A model generated the notes under the pieces. The model searched no databases and was not told the origin of the DNA. It saw only the letters and a list, made by a program, of their open reading frames with translations. A stretch of 64,000 nt of DNA from Paramacrobiotus metropolitanus (lineage: Eukaryota > Tardigrada > Eutardigrada > Parachela > Macrobiotidae): contig NW_026570224.1 of the NCBI RefSeq assembly GCF_019649055.1, positions 1,240,001 to 1,304,000 of the forward strand. Reading direction: 5' to 3'. A program made the position numbers and the translations under genes. This document shows, one piece after another, positions 39,255 through 49,846 of the stretch (position 1 is the first letter of the stretch; each line of letters starts with the position of its first letter).

Positions 39255-40201
39255 AGGTACGTACTGTAGTAAGTATAGAAGTATCTTTGTTTGTTACGCA
39301 TTTGCCGGGTTCAGTTATATTGAAGGAATTCCCGGGAAAGGCAGCAGACATTTTTCATAGAGGGTTTCTACGCTCTTATGTCAACTTCTTAGAATTTTAT
39401 CAAATACCAGTGCCTTGTGTATGCCGTCTGCCGGCATCCCAGACATGCCGTGTGTGTGTGCGGCGAACTTATCGTACGGCGCTGTACAGTAGTTTACTTC
39501 CGAACAAAGTATTACTTTGTTCGGTGTTCATCATAGAACGAAAGATTGTGTTGTTAACCATTTTGGAACAGCGCAACAAGATATAAACTAACATCAAATG
39601 CCTAGCAATGACATGTCGCTGTTGATAAGGCTGTTATCGTTAAAACTTAAAAGGATTGCATGTATTCTCAAGGTCGGGTTGAGACGATAAGCGCACATGG
39701 GCCGTATTTAAACCGATCTAGCCCCTACTGCGTGGGAATATTTGAAGACAAACTATCGATTTTTGTATGCTGCGGTTGTTGCAGACGATTCACAACTGAC
39801 AATTCTAAACTTTTAGAATGACTGTTCAGTCTGGCCATTAGGTTGATTCAGCACAAACGTACTGTAAAGGAAGCACAGCGCTGTCACTGCACACAGTGCT
39901 GACGGGCGACAAGTACTGTACTATCGATTTTTCTTTCCCTTTCAGAACCTATGTGATATATAAGCGGCGCGCTTTTCAAAGACTTTCCACGGGAACCATT
40001 TCAGCTACAGCGAAACGCGTCATCGTCGGAGCATTTCGAATAGCTTTTCCCCTCTATTGACACCCATCTATTTTCTGGATAGAAACGATACTCGTATATA
40101 TCGTGAATATCCAGGGATAGGGAGAAATCTTCTGGTCAGGAAGTTCCTCGTGCAGTCAAAACTGGATTCGTTCAGAGGCAGCTGCTGTTTGAACTCTGCG
40201 A

Positions 40202-43200
40202 ATGAAGACATTTGTTGTTGCTCCTGCTGTTCACGGCCATGTTGTGCCTCCTGCAACATCCGCCGTACATTCCGAGACCACCGATGTTGCTGTTATCGGT
40301 AAAGGGCGCATTAACAGGCACGAAAATCAGTAGTTGACTGACGACTGTATTGTTTTTTTCCGGATTAGGTAATGGACCATCTGCGCTAACGCTGTCCTTT
40401 ATATTGAACGGAAATTGGCCATACTACAATGGAAGCCATCCGGATGAAATTATCCATGCCCGATTGAATTACTACAAGAACAAGTCTATCCTGGAAACGG
40501 TACGTGCAAGCAGCAACGTGACTGAAGATTATATATAACTGTACGTTTTACACTACAAAATTTGCAAGGTAGATCATATAGCGAACCTGCATTAGCAGCG
40601 GCTGTTTTGGAAGGAAATCGCAGAAAGAAAAATCAGATCGAAAAGTTCTGTAGAGGCACTGCAAAACGGCGGTAAACCGCAGTATTTCTGGTTTTTGGGC
40701 TTGATTTGGCAGAAATCATACGATTCATTTACAAGCAATACGAGCGGCTTTTTCAACTTTTTACATTAACTTGTTTTTAGCGTTTATCTGGTGAACAGTA
40801 ATTGATACTATTGAACTGTAATGTGTGATGTATGGTCGCTATATTTGGTGGCCCCATTATATGTTCATAAGTTGCCAAAATTTACGACGGAAACCGCAAC
40901 ATCATGGGCGAATTTTCTCGAAAGATATGAAAACGAGTTATCTTGTAGTGGCTTGTGCGTATCGGTGAAACGTAGCCAGACACTACAGACGATAAGCGGC
41001 ATCTTGTAACTTGTATTTTGTGAGTCAAGCAGCCCGTTTCGTGGTTTCCACATCGGAAGCAATTTCTGTTACCTTTGCACGAGTTAATTGAATTTTTACC
41101 GGAATTCAGTCATGCTCGTCACGTCTTGGAGAAGTGTAAATTAGCCCTGTATGACGTTGGTGGGTAATGATTTCCATTTCTTAAGGGATTCAGGTAATTC
41201 AGCGTTGGTGGATGCCTCCTGTACAGTGTACGACATGAATATTACTGGTGGGGAACTGCAGGATTATAAATTGGCTGCCCATTGATTGCCAATGACGTAT
41301 TGTGAAAAATGCGGTGCATGTTACACCTCAGAAAAATTTGGCAGAAGTGTTCTTTTCTAAGATATACTCGTATAATGATTTTCTGACAAGGTCTGGTTGT
41401 TCATAGTCAGCTAGCATTCTGTGGTGACATTCCACTGCCAAATCGTTAAGATGATCAATACACAAAATCAATAACCGCAATGCACACAGCGACAGTGGCG
41501 ATTATCTGCACAGCAGAAAAATTTTCATTTCTAATTGGTTTTATTATAGCGCCGGTGACGTGCGGAACGTCGCACTCATTGGTTTCATTAAAGGGGAGAG
41601 CTAAAAATACCCTTCTATCCAGCTTTGATTGGCAGTTTTCCACCGCCTTTTGCTATAGATTTGCAGGCGGGTAAATGGGGAATACTAATAGTGTTGATTA
41701 AGCATGGAAAAACACAAAATTACACCGATATACGCGGTTTTATAATTATGGATGTTCTGTTGAAACTCAAGGCGTTTGAATTGCTAATTACCCCGATGAG
41801 AATTAGGTGCACTATAAATCTGGTCAAGATTTCGTATTTAGAACTGTGAATTATTTACTCTGTTAATTAATGGATTGGCCAGAACATGTAAAGTATTGCC
41901 TTGCCTTTATGTCAGCGAAGTTCATAACATTTTATTGAAGAAACCGCTACGTAGTCCGTTATGGGAGAGCGGCTGCGACTTCTTATCTTGTAATAATATA
42001 GCCAATGGATAAAGTATGTTGTCCTGTTGTTCAGGATTTTGGTGAACTGTCTTCGGGCGTTTCCGGGCAGTCCCGCAATCTCGTGGCTAATCTCTTCGAC
42101 CAGCTCCTCCACCCGTCCACTGTGTATGGGGACGTAGACTTAACATCCTGTGTCTCCTGGAAACCTGTGGATTGCAAAGTTCCTCACCTCATTCTTGGAC
42201 CACATCCGCCTGGTGGCGCATGGCAAAAAATGCACGGTTCCAAGAAAGCGCTCAGTTTTAACAACTGGCTGGAACTGCCGGGTCTCCCTCTGGAAGAATG
42301 GGTGACTCGCAAGGGATGTTGCTTACGCCGGCGGTTTCCCGATAACTCCCGGCTACCCTTGGCGGTATGGAAGCACTATTACGAAGATTATCCACATGAA
42401 GTGGGACTGGAGGATAGTTTGCGGACCGGGTACTATGTGACTTCGGTACGGAATCTCGCCGCTCATGGAGACGCGGAAACCGGAGAGAATGTTACGGAGG
42501 ATGGTGAAAATTTACAATATCCTTGGGAGATTAAAGGAGAGCGCATTGGACCGGACGGCGAGCCGGAAGCATTCCTTATTCATGCCAAAAAAGTTGTTTT
42601 AGCTACTGGTGAGTTGGTACTGAAAAATGCAGCACAGAACATTCTTTCGTTGTTATAATAAAAGAGCATGGGCTGGGTGATTGGTTTGAGGCTGTGTGCT
42701 TTCAACACTGCAGTATTCGAGGGAGACTACTAGCGTGAAGTCTTTTTGTGTTTATTCATCCGCGATCAAACGAGGCGTTTAGTAGGTGGAAATTCTGGTG
42801 TATATTCTATTACGGAAAGGCTCGGTTGGGGATCGATTTTTGAATGGGTTCGCCTGTGTGACCTTGAAATAGGTTTACATTTAGACCGCGAGAACGACTG
42901 GTTCTTTTGTTATATTTCCGGCTTTTATGGTGTATGTGAATCCGACTGGACTTTAACTGCATGGAGAAACCATACCGTTTAAGCTTGAACGGTATGTTTT
43001 CCTGAAAGTGACTGAAAAGTCCGTTTCCATGCATTCCCTTTGGCAGAATGTCAGCACGGTTTAAATACACAAAGCATCTTTTAATCATACTTTTACCGCT
43101 TAGAATGTTGATAAAACCGGCCATATTTACGAACTTATTTATAAGAAACGGCGCCAGTAATTTGACTAGATCCTTGAGCGTCATATGATTTGTGTACTGC

Positions 43201-44330
43201 TTTATCGGTGGTGAAGAACTGTAGAGTTTAGCTTTCCGGTATAATTAGGTGAGTACAGCTTTGAAATGGCTGACATTGACAGTGAATACCTGCGAGATAC
43301 GCTGCCAATGGTTGTTTATTTTCACTTCCTACAATGCTGGCAGTGTGCCTCGGTGCGATGATAAGATGCGCGGAAAGATTGCTTACGATGGTAGTAATGC
43401 GTTCCTGTTGGTGCCGACACGACATATTTTAGTTCGAAGTTGTATTGTCATTGTGCATCGAAAGTTCCATAAAAATACTTATGTTAGCTGGTAGGGTTGT
43501 GATAGGTCCATTGCATATGACTGGATAAACCAGTGAAAGTGCTGAGGCATTCTTGCAAATAGACTATGACTGTAAAACATGTTTACTAATTGGATGATGT
43601 CATTGTAGGTACAGCCGAAAACCCCAAACAGCTGCACGTCATTGGTGAGCATCGCAGTTGGACAGGCCATACATACGATGACATGCACAACTTCATCGCG
43701 GACAATCTCCACTTGGACGAGCACGGAGAGAATACGAAGAAAGCCAAACGCTGCTGGTCCCGAGTCGTCATCGTGGGCAGCGGTCTCACCGCGGCGGATG
43801 CAGTTGTTGAAGCGCTAACAGCCGGCTGTCATGTCTACCACATATTCGACCCGAAGCATAGCATTCTATCCCAACTCAGTGAGCGCTTGTATCCCGATTA
43901 TGCGGCCATCTGGAAGCTGATGAACGGGGAAACCCGCGCGCAGTCCACGAATTTTACCGGTCACTACACGCCCTTTCCCTACGGTCAGGTGGAGAAGATT
44001 ACCAGTGAACATACCGTGTGCGTGGAGAGCCAACATGGGAAAAAGATCTGCCTGAACAAGATCGAGTTTGTGGCTGTTTTAGTGGGATCGTCACCACAAT
44101 TGTCCTATTTGAACAGTGACATCAGTCGCAAGCTGCCGATCAAAGCCGGGATGCCGTTGGACTCCAAGCGCAATCCGGTGGCGATTGATCAACTGACGCA
44201 CGAGAGCATTTACCAGCCGGGACTGTTTGCACTGGGGCCGTTGTGCGGGGATAACTACGTTAGGTTTATCCCGGGTGGCTGTGTGGCGGCGGCACGGAGT
44301 CTGATTGCTGACTTGACAAGGTGTCTGTGA
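40202..44330 (+). CDS. OSGIN: OSGIN-like FAD-dependent oxidoreductase
   Basis: OSGIN1/2 are flavin-monooxygenase-like proteins induced by oxidative stress. Exons 40202-40298, 40369-40499, 42035-42608 and 43609-44330 join in phase to give 507 aa. An N-terminal dinucleotide-binding motif, VAVIGNGPSALTLSFIL (about 30-46), is followed by NGNWPYYNG, typical of the family. Then come LSSGVSGQSRNLVANLFD, VPHLILGPHPPGGAW and LELPGLPLEEW. A second Rossmann motif, VVIVGSGLTAADAVVEAL, lies near residue 318, and the C-terminal block is GLFALGPLCGDNYVRFIPGG. The ATG is the first in frame before the FAD motif, leaving about 30 residues of leader. Intron 2 is 1.5 kb and intron 3 is 1.0 kb, neither with coding signal I trust. 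An AATAAA at 44647-44652 follows. OSGIN1 and OSGIN2 cannot be told apart here. Confidence 0.88.
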
Positions 44331-46507
44331 TTGATTGGTGTAACTTTCGTGTTGGAGAGATGAATCGAAAGGCTAAGTCAAAAGACAGGTGGACCGCACA
44401 GTTGTGGCTTTTTTGTATGAAAGCTGGGGGTATTTTTTGCGTGACGAAATTTTATGGGGTTTTTATTTTGTCTACGCTATTATTTATTCTTTAGTTTATT
44501 ACGTCGTTGACCTGCAAAATTGTTATGTGTTATACTCTGTATTTGAACTAATGACGCTGTACTCTGCTTGCTAGTGCTGTTGAAGCGAAGATCTGCTAAA
44601 ATTGTATCAAAGTTGAACATCTATTGAGTTGGGATTGACTGTTTGCAATAAAGGTTTACGAACCATCTAGTACCATTTATGCACTAGCATTCGTGAACAC
44701 TGAACAAAACAATATAAGTGTACAACATGTATTGTAGCACGGATTTAACACGCTACTTACATATTTCGGAAATCGGAATATATGAAAAAAACAAAGTTAT
44801 CGAACACATTATCGAGATACCGGCGCATCCAGCAAGAATACTGACTGAAACAGCTTCTCCACTAAGTAGGCAGATGAATAATCGCCAACCGGCCCCATTG
44901 CGCCTTACGAATACCTCTACGGAATACCGTGCTTTTGGACGGTTTACGGTTTTGACAAGCCCCATTTTTTTACACCCCATTTACTTGTTTCAAAGTTGAT
45001 TGTTATAAAATATATAGTGATAACTGGGACATCTTTTTTTATATATGTTATTATGTATACAGTAATATTTCCGCATTAAACCTTTGCACCCTTTTTTATA
45101 CCCGCATTTTTTCCATCAAAGATTGCAAGCGTTGCGAAGGACGCTAATTTATAAATCAACGGTTGCTCCGGTCACCGGTGAATCGTCTACAGGGACATCG
45201 GCGTGCCTCACGGATCTTCAAAAGCTGTTTCGCTTTCCAGTTGTCATACTCCTTGCACTTCTCAGCTTTTCGAAAGTTTGAAAATGAAATTTACCGGCAA
45301 TTTGAAGCTGTAATGATATGCTTATTGTATATCTTAATTTCTTAACCTACCGATTTCATAAAATATCACAGTAACCTTTTATAATACTGTTAGTAAATAA
45401 TTATAACTATAGATATTATAAGGCAAGGTTGTAACAAACTGTTACAACCTTGCCTCATAATGGTTATAATTATTTTATTTGAAATAGGAAAAAATTGCAA
45501 ATGGAGGTATGCGGACTCAAAGTGGACATTAATGATTTACATTTACAACGATCAATTAAAGTAAGCTTCGTATAAGTTATAACGTATTTATCGAATGCCA
45601 CTGAACGGTCGTGGCACCGGATTAGGCATGGCGCTTTTCTGCCTTATACCGGACTATAACTGGAGTGTCCTTAATAAATTACGGTTAGGTCCAGGTCCAA
45701 CTGCTTTGGTTTTCCTAGTTACAATAGTAACAATACTCGTATTTTCAGTTACGTATTGGCATTGCTATAGCATACTTACATAGTAGCTTATAATTTATAT
45801 GTAGCATACAGTATCCTTAAAGGTACTTCTCCTTTTTTCCAATCCATGCAGTGGGTTCATTGGGTTGTATGGGCAATCTCCAACTAGCAACGACCTCCCG
45901 GAAAAAATAATCCTATCCTAGCCTATTGCTACTGCATCAGTTTGTGACTTTAGATGGTTATGGGGAGTGGGACTGTGCGACGCGGCACCATATTTCATGA
46001 CGTCCTGACTCCTGACTTACAGGCGACAGCCGACAGGCTAGAGGGCACCGCCGCTAGACGGCATACTTTTAAAAGAAATTTCGCGTTATTTTTCTGGCTG
46101 GCCAGATTCTATGGCCTATTTGTATCCAGACTTGGATATTGGACAACCACAACCTACATAGCTGATATAAACTATTAATAACCTTGAATATTGCATCGTT
46201 TGACCCGTTTCCGGTCCTGGAAGACTAGACAATTAGGTTGTAACTTTGTAAAGCGTCTTCCGCTACACTGGAGGCCACCAACCCTGGCCTGTTCTACTTG
46301 CTACTGTGAGTATGCAAGTGGCTCAGCCCCAACGGTAAAAATAGCCGAAAATGTATCAAATGGGGCAGCCAGCGCTGGATGAAGTCGTTTTGTCTTTTGT
46401 GTATTATACTTGCGCGAGAGAATTACTCTTGCTTAATTGTTTAACATTTGTTCTTTTCTTTTATTTTGAACCATTTTATTATTTTGTTCTGAAAATTCGA
46501 ATGGAAG
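44331..46507. other. Spacer with OSGIN 3' UTR and PRRT-like 5' UTR
   Basis: It contains the AATAAA at 44647-44652 and an 81-bp near-palindromic element (45395-45475). The short open frames match nothing I know. A five-codon upstream frame overlaps the next gene's start. Confidence 0.45.
45395..45475. repeat. 81-bp hairpin element (MITE-like)
   Basis: The inner arms 45421-45436 and 45440-45455 are perfectly complementary over 16 bp with a 3-base loop. The outer arms 45395-45407 and 45463-45475 are perfectly complementary over 13 bp. Partially matching AT-rich sequence with a bulge joins them. This is typical of a tiny inverted-repeat element or a strong structured RNA. Confidence 0.85.
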
Positions 46508-46515
46508 ATGGATGA
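46501..46515 (+). promoter_or_regulatory. Five-codon upstream reading frame overlapping the PRRT-like start
   Basis: ATG GAA GAT GGA TGA begins 7 bases before the main ATG and ends inside it, out of frame. If the leader is read as shown, ribosomes starting here would terminate just past the main start, which could lower translation of the membrane protein. Confidence 0.5.
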
Positions 46516-47962
46516 TCTGGGGTTACCCGATATGAACGCCACAGTCTGGAACGTTACTGATCAGTTCAACAGCGAGCATGAAAGCACTGCAAGTGCAGCC
46601 AACAGTACAGCAAGCACTCCAGTGACTCCATCCCAAACAATGCTGCTGTCTGAGCCAACAACGGAATTAACACTGCTCACCTCCATCCCTCTGTTGTTAT
46701 CTTCCATATCGACATCGCTCACCTCATACCGTCAGGATGTTATACCCTCAACGGCAGTCCCTCTGCCATCCACATTGCACCATCCGTCCCTTCTCCAACC
46801 GAGTCCTGGCTGGGTGCAAGCCAAAGCTGCTTTCGGTTGGACGTGGGATCTGCATATTTACGCACTGGGTTCACTGTTCGCAGTCGTGGCACTGTACAGT
46901 TTCCTGTGCATTATACAACTATGCCGTATGAATAACACAAAAGGCGTGCGTTTGTATTTCTCTTTGCTGCATTTTTTAATATTTTTATTTGGCACCAGTC
47001 GCGCGGTGTTTCTTTTGCTGGATCCCTATAATCACAAAAACCTCCTGCCCCAAATGGTGGCGGCGGTGTTTCTGCATTTATCCTTCCCGTGCCTTACATC
47101 GGCATTCTGTATGGTCCTCGCAGCGCTGGTACGCACAACGAAGATGAAACTAATGAAGGCAGGGATTATGAATACGTACCTGTTGTTGGGGATTTTATTG
47201 GGAAATTTTGCCTTCGCTATTTCCGCGGAGATCGTGGTGGATGTCTTCCTCTCCACACAGAAAATTAACGCAGTGGCCGTGGCGTCCCAGACGTATTTTA
47301 TCGCGTGGAGTCTGGGACTGGGTTTAGGCTACCTGGTGATGTTTGGGCGGTTGGTCGATGCGGCGCGAGACGCTGACGGTCTGGTATTGACGGGTACACG
47401 GCGTGTGGCGGTAGCGGTGAAAATGATGCTGGCCATCGCGATGCTGCTGCTGTGTTTTGCCGGATTGCACGTCTACGGATTGATCCGGGTGTATGGATTT
47501 CTGAAGGATCTCAGCGACTTGGTTGATCCGTGGGAATGGTATGGCTTCCATGTGGGAACGCGTATAACCGAGCTGGTGCTGGCGGCGCTCTTGGCCTTTG
47601 TGGCCTCTTTGACAATCTGGACGAAAGCGGCGCGGCAGTATAATATCCCGCCGCCGCTGCCGCCCAGTCGCGTCGTGAAAGAAGAGGGTCAGGCCCGTGA
47701 GGGTCTGCTCAGTCCCGACGGCATGCGCCTGCAGTCCATCCGCAACCCGCCTCCGTCGCCTGGTATTGTGCCGAAGAATCGCAGGGATTTCCCGGTGACG
47801 TTTAATCCTGAGGGTGGGAAGGGTGATGATAGTGATTTCTTTCTTCCACAACGATTTGTGATGGCGAACAGGGCGCGGAGTGGGGTGGCACGGAAGGTGG
47901 ACAGTCATCTTCTGGAGACTAATCCCATACATAATGCAGATGAGTACGAGCGGTATGGATAA
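46508..47962 (+). CDS. PRRT-like: PRRT3/4-like seven-transmembrane protein
   Basis: This is a single-exon frame of 484 aa. The N-terminal 110 residues are Ser/Thr/Pro-rich with likely glycosylation sites (NAT, NVT, NST), suggesting an extracellular stalk. Next is the family-type WTWDLHIYALGSLFAVVALY and about seven hydrophobic helices (roughly 117-137, 149-171, 184-208, 223-247, 262-281, 303-325, 353-371). The motif SRAVFLLLDPY after helix 2 matches proline-rich transmembrane proteins 3 and 4. A basic, Pro-rich cytosolic tail follows (IPPPLPPSR, NPPPSPG). The molecular function of this family is poorly known. Codon use is GC-rich compared with the flanking DNA. An AATAAA at 48468-48473 may end the transcript. 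The absence of introns is unlike its neighbours and could reflect retroposition or intron loss. Confidence 0.75.
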   Translation: MDDLGLPDMNATVWNVTDQFNSEHESTASAANSTASTPVTPSQTMLLSEPTTELTLLTSIPLLLSSISTSLTSYRQDVIPSTAVPLPSTLHHPSLLQPSPGWVQAKAAFGWTWDLHIYALGSLFAVVALYSFLCIIQLCRMNNTKGVRLYFSLLHFLIFLFGTSRAVFLLLDPYNHKNLLPQMVAAVFLHLSFPCLTSAFCMVLAALVRTTKMKLMKAGIMNTYLLLGILLGNFAFAISAEIVVDVFLSTQKINAVAVASQTYFIAWSLGLGLGYLVMFGRLVDAARDADGLVLTGTRRVAVAVKMMLAIAMLLLCFAGLHVYGLIRVYGFLKDLSDLVDPWEWYGFHVGTRITELVLAALLAFVASLTIWTKAARQYNIPPPLPPSRVVKEEGQAREGLLSPDGMRLQSIRNPPPSPGIVPKNRRDFPVTFNPEGGKGDDSDFFLPQRFVMANRARSGVARKVDSHLLETNPIHNADEYERYG

Positions 47963-48861
47963 TGGAGAATGGCTTATGTGCGTTAAATTCCGATGCATTT
48001 ATTTTCTACTTACCTTGTTTTCTACTTTACCAATAATGTTGCTTAATTTGTATTTTTTGTTGTTTTCTAATGTCTCAATCTTTTGTTTATCGATATGTGA
48101 TAACTATCAACTTCTGATTGTTAACTACCGCGAAGCCTTTTAATTTTTAACTCTCCAATGCAAAGCTTTTGATTACTAACTTAATGTTTCCTACTTACTT
48201 ACGCCAGTGATGCAGTTTATGCGTCAGAATCCTGTCAAATCTTAATGTGTGCATATTTTTAGACATTAAACGATCACAGTTGTGTGCACATTTGCATCTG
48301 AAACCGTAATCCGTAGTCCGGACTCCTTAGCCCGGTTATTATACGCAGCACAATCAGACAATCTATGCAAGAATTTTTAACCGGCTCAATTGTTATGTGT
48401 CGGAAGTTGTCGCATCGGGATTATTGCTGATATGTAATTGTACTGCCATTATTCCACTTTTAGCTCCAATAAAGCGTTGCTGGTCGTATATAGATAGATA
48501 TATGTACCATAAGCTTTCTGCAAATAATTCAGTTGAAATACCAAGAGCAATGTAGCATTAACGGTGCCGACAATAATGTAGCGATTTGGTTGAGTTAGCT
48601 TCCGAACAGATTTGAAAGCTTTTGTGGCTCTTTGCAATGTGCAAATTCTGTAGTCACTGACAATGTGCAAGCAGTCTTAATCTGCAGTTGTACCATTCGT
48701 TTATCTGATGAAATACTGTATTCAAATTGAAAACGTGTTTGAAGTGCTCTCGTCTATCATCTACGGGAGCTCGAGCTGCCGAAAACGAACGAATTTTAAG
48801 TGATGTGATGTTTTTCGAATACGGTACACAGTCTCTACCCTACTATCTATAGTAGTACAAG

Positions 48862-48918
48862 CATAGAAAAGGAAAATACTGTGTACACAGTATTTTCACA
48901 GTATTTTCCTTTTCTATG
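48862..48918. repeat. Perfect hairpin with 22-bp arms
   Basis: Arms 48862-48883 and 48897-48918 are exactly complementary, with a 13-base loop. The left arm plus loop also contains a 24-bp perfect palindrome (48873-48896). The size recalls a small-RNA hairpin, although perfect pairing and context also fit a MITE remnant. Confidence 0.9.
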
Positions 48919-49473
48919 GTTCAAGATTACAAGTATGTGTACAGATATTCGCAGATACAGCATACACTGTACAGTGCGATGGTATAGCTTTATTACCTAA
49001 CAGAAAAATATTGAGCATATGGACTTTTGTAATTTCGCCATGCCAGCCGCCTGTGCCTTATCCTCTGAAAAAATATTTCTTTTGCAGGTTGTACAGTATT
49101 TTCATCAATATTGTATTGTATCTGTAAATTTTAATCGGTATTAGTATGTTGAGTAATACTAGTAATCAGCACTGTTGCGTGCAGAGTCCGCGAAAATAAA
49201 ACAATACAAAGACCTTAACAGCTAGCAATAATTTTGGATATTTTTACCGAATCGAAAAAATTCTAGTTACCGTAGTACTTACCATTACTGTAAGTAAATA
49301 CGCAATACTATTCAGCTTGCAGCTGACCAGAGACTGTATGCAATTTTCTACGCAACCTTGCAAGAAACGAAAGATTTTCAAAATTAACCAAATTTTCAAA
49401 TAGCCTTAAAACCCAAAGGTTTTCACATAAGGGTAAAACGTCTCCGTTAACGGAGTTTGGCTACTGTAGTTGC

Positions 49474-49493
49474 AATAATAATAATAATAATAA
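49474..49493. repeat. AAT microsatellite
   Basis: About six perfect AAT units run directly in the AARS upstream region. Confidence 0.9.
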
Positions 49494-49846
49494 AAATTAG
49501 TTTAATCTACATTTGTGACTTACATATGCCCCTAGTTTAATTTTTTTGAACATACAGGACCCGCGGAATAATAACGATATCGCTACCGCCTCGCAAAGCG
49601 GCTACCTTAATATGCCGCGTGCACCGGCTCGGTGCTGCAAGCGAAAACTGCAATGTCGTCAGCACCGTCATCGGTCGAAGCCCTGATTTTCAGATAGGCC
49701 CAATACGAACTTGAAATAGAAATTTGATTAGAATGCCCATGATGAAATAATTTTTCCTGATTTCTGTATTTAAGGAAGGTACAACCTGGTTTTGTCCAGT
49801 TTTTGGATAATTTTGATAGTAGTAAACAAATCACCCGAGGAACATA

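Larger units (their letters stand above)
35034..40201. other. Interval without a firmly recognised gene
   Basis: Several minus-strand segments look exon-like but match no family I know. One starts at 36812 after a CAG acceptor (EALFVDLPRRDHKPGAILTP). One lies near 36185-35943, and one ends at a GTACAT donor near 35540 (DLNLTLQVSYLNRRI). A frame at 37772-38065 is also open. The interval carries a perfect 26-bp palindrome, a 10-bp hairpin and two short tandem duplications, listed separately. Confidence 0.35.
47963..49846. other. Spacer upstream of AARS
   Basis: It contains the PRRT-like 3' UTR with AATAAA (48468-48473), a perfect 22-bp-arm hairpin (48862-48918), a 14-bp palindrome CTCCGTTAACGGAG (49442-49455), a short AAT microsatellite, and a GC-richer patch at 49.56-49.69 kb that may be the AARS promoter. 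No coding exon is supported. Confidence 0.45.

Noticed and set aside
47324-47998. Long minus-strand reading frame (224 codons)
   Set aside because: It is the antisense shadow of the PRRT-like coding exon, and its Arg/His/Gln-rich composition is an artefact of that.
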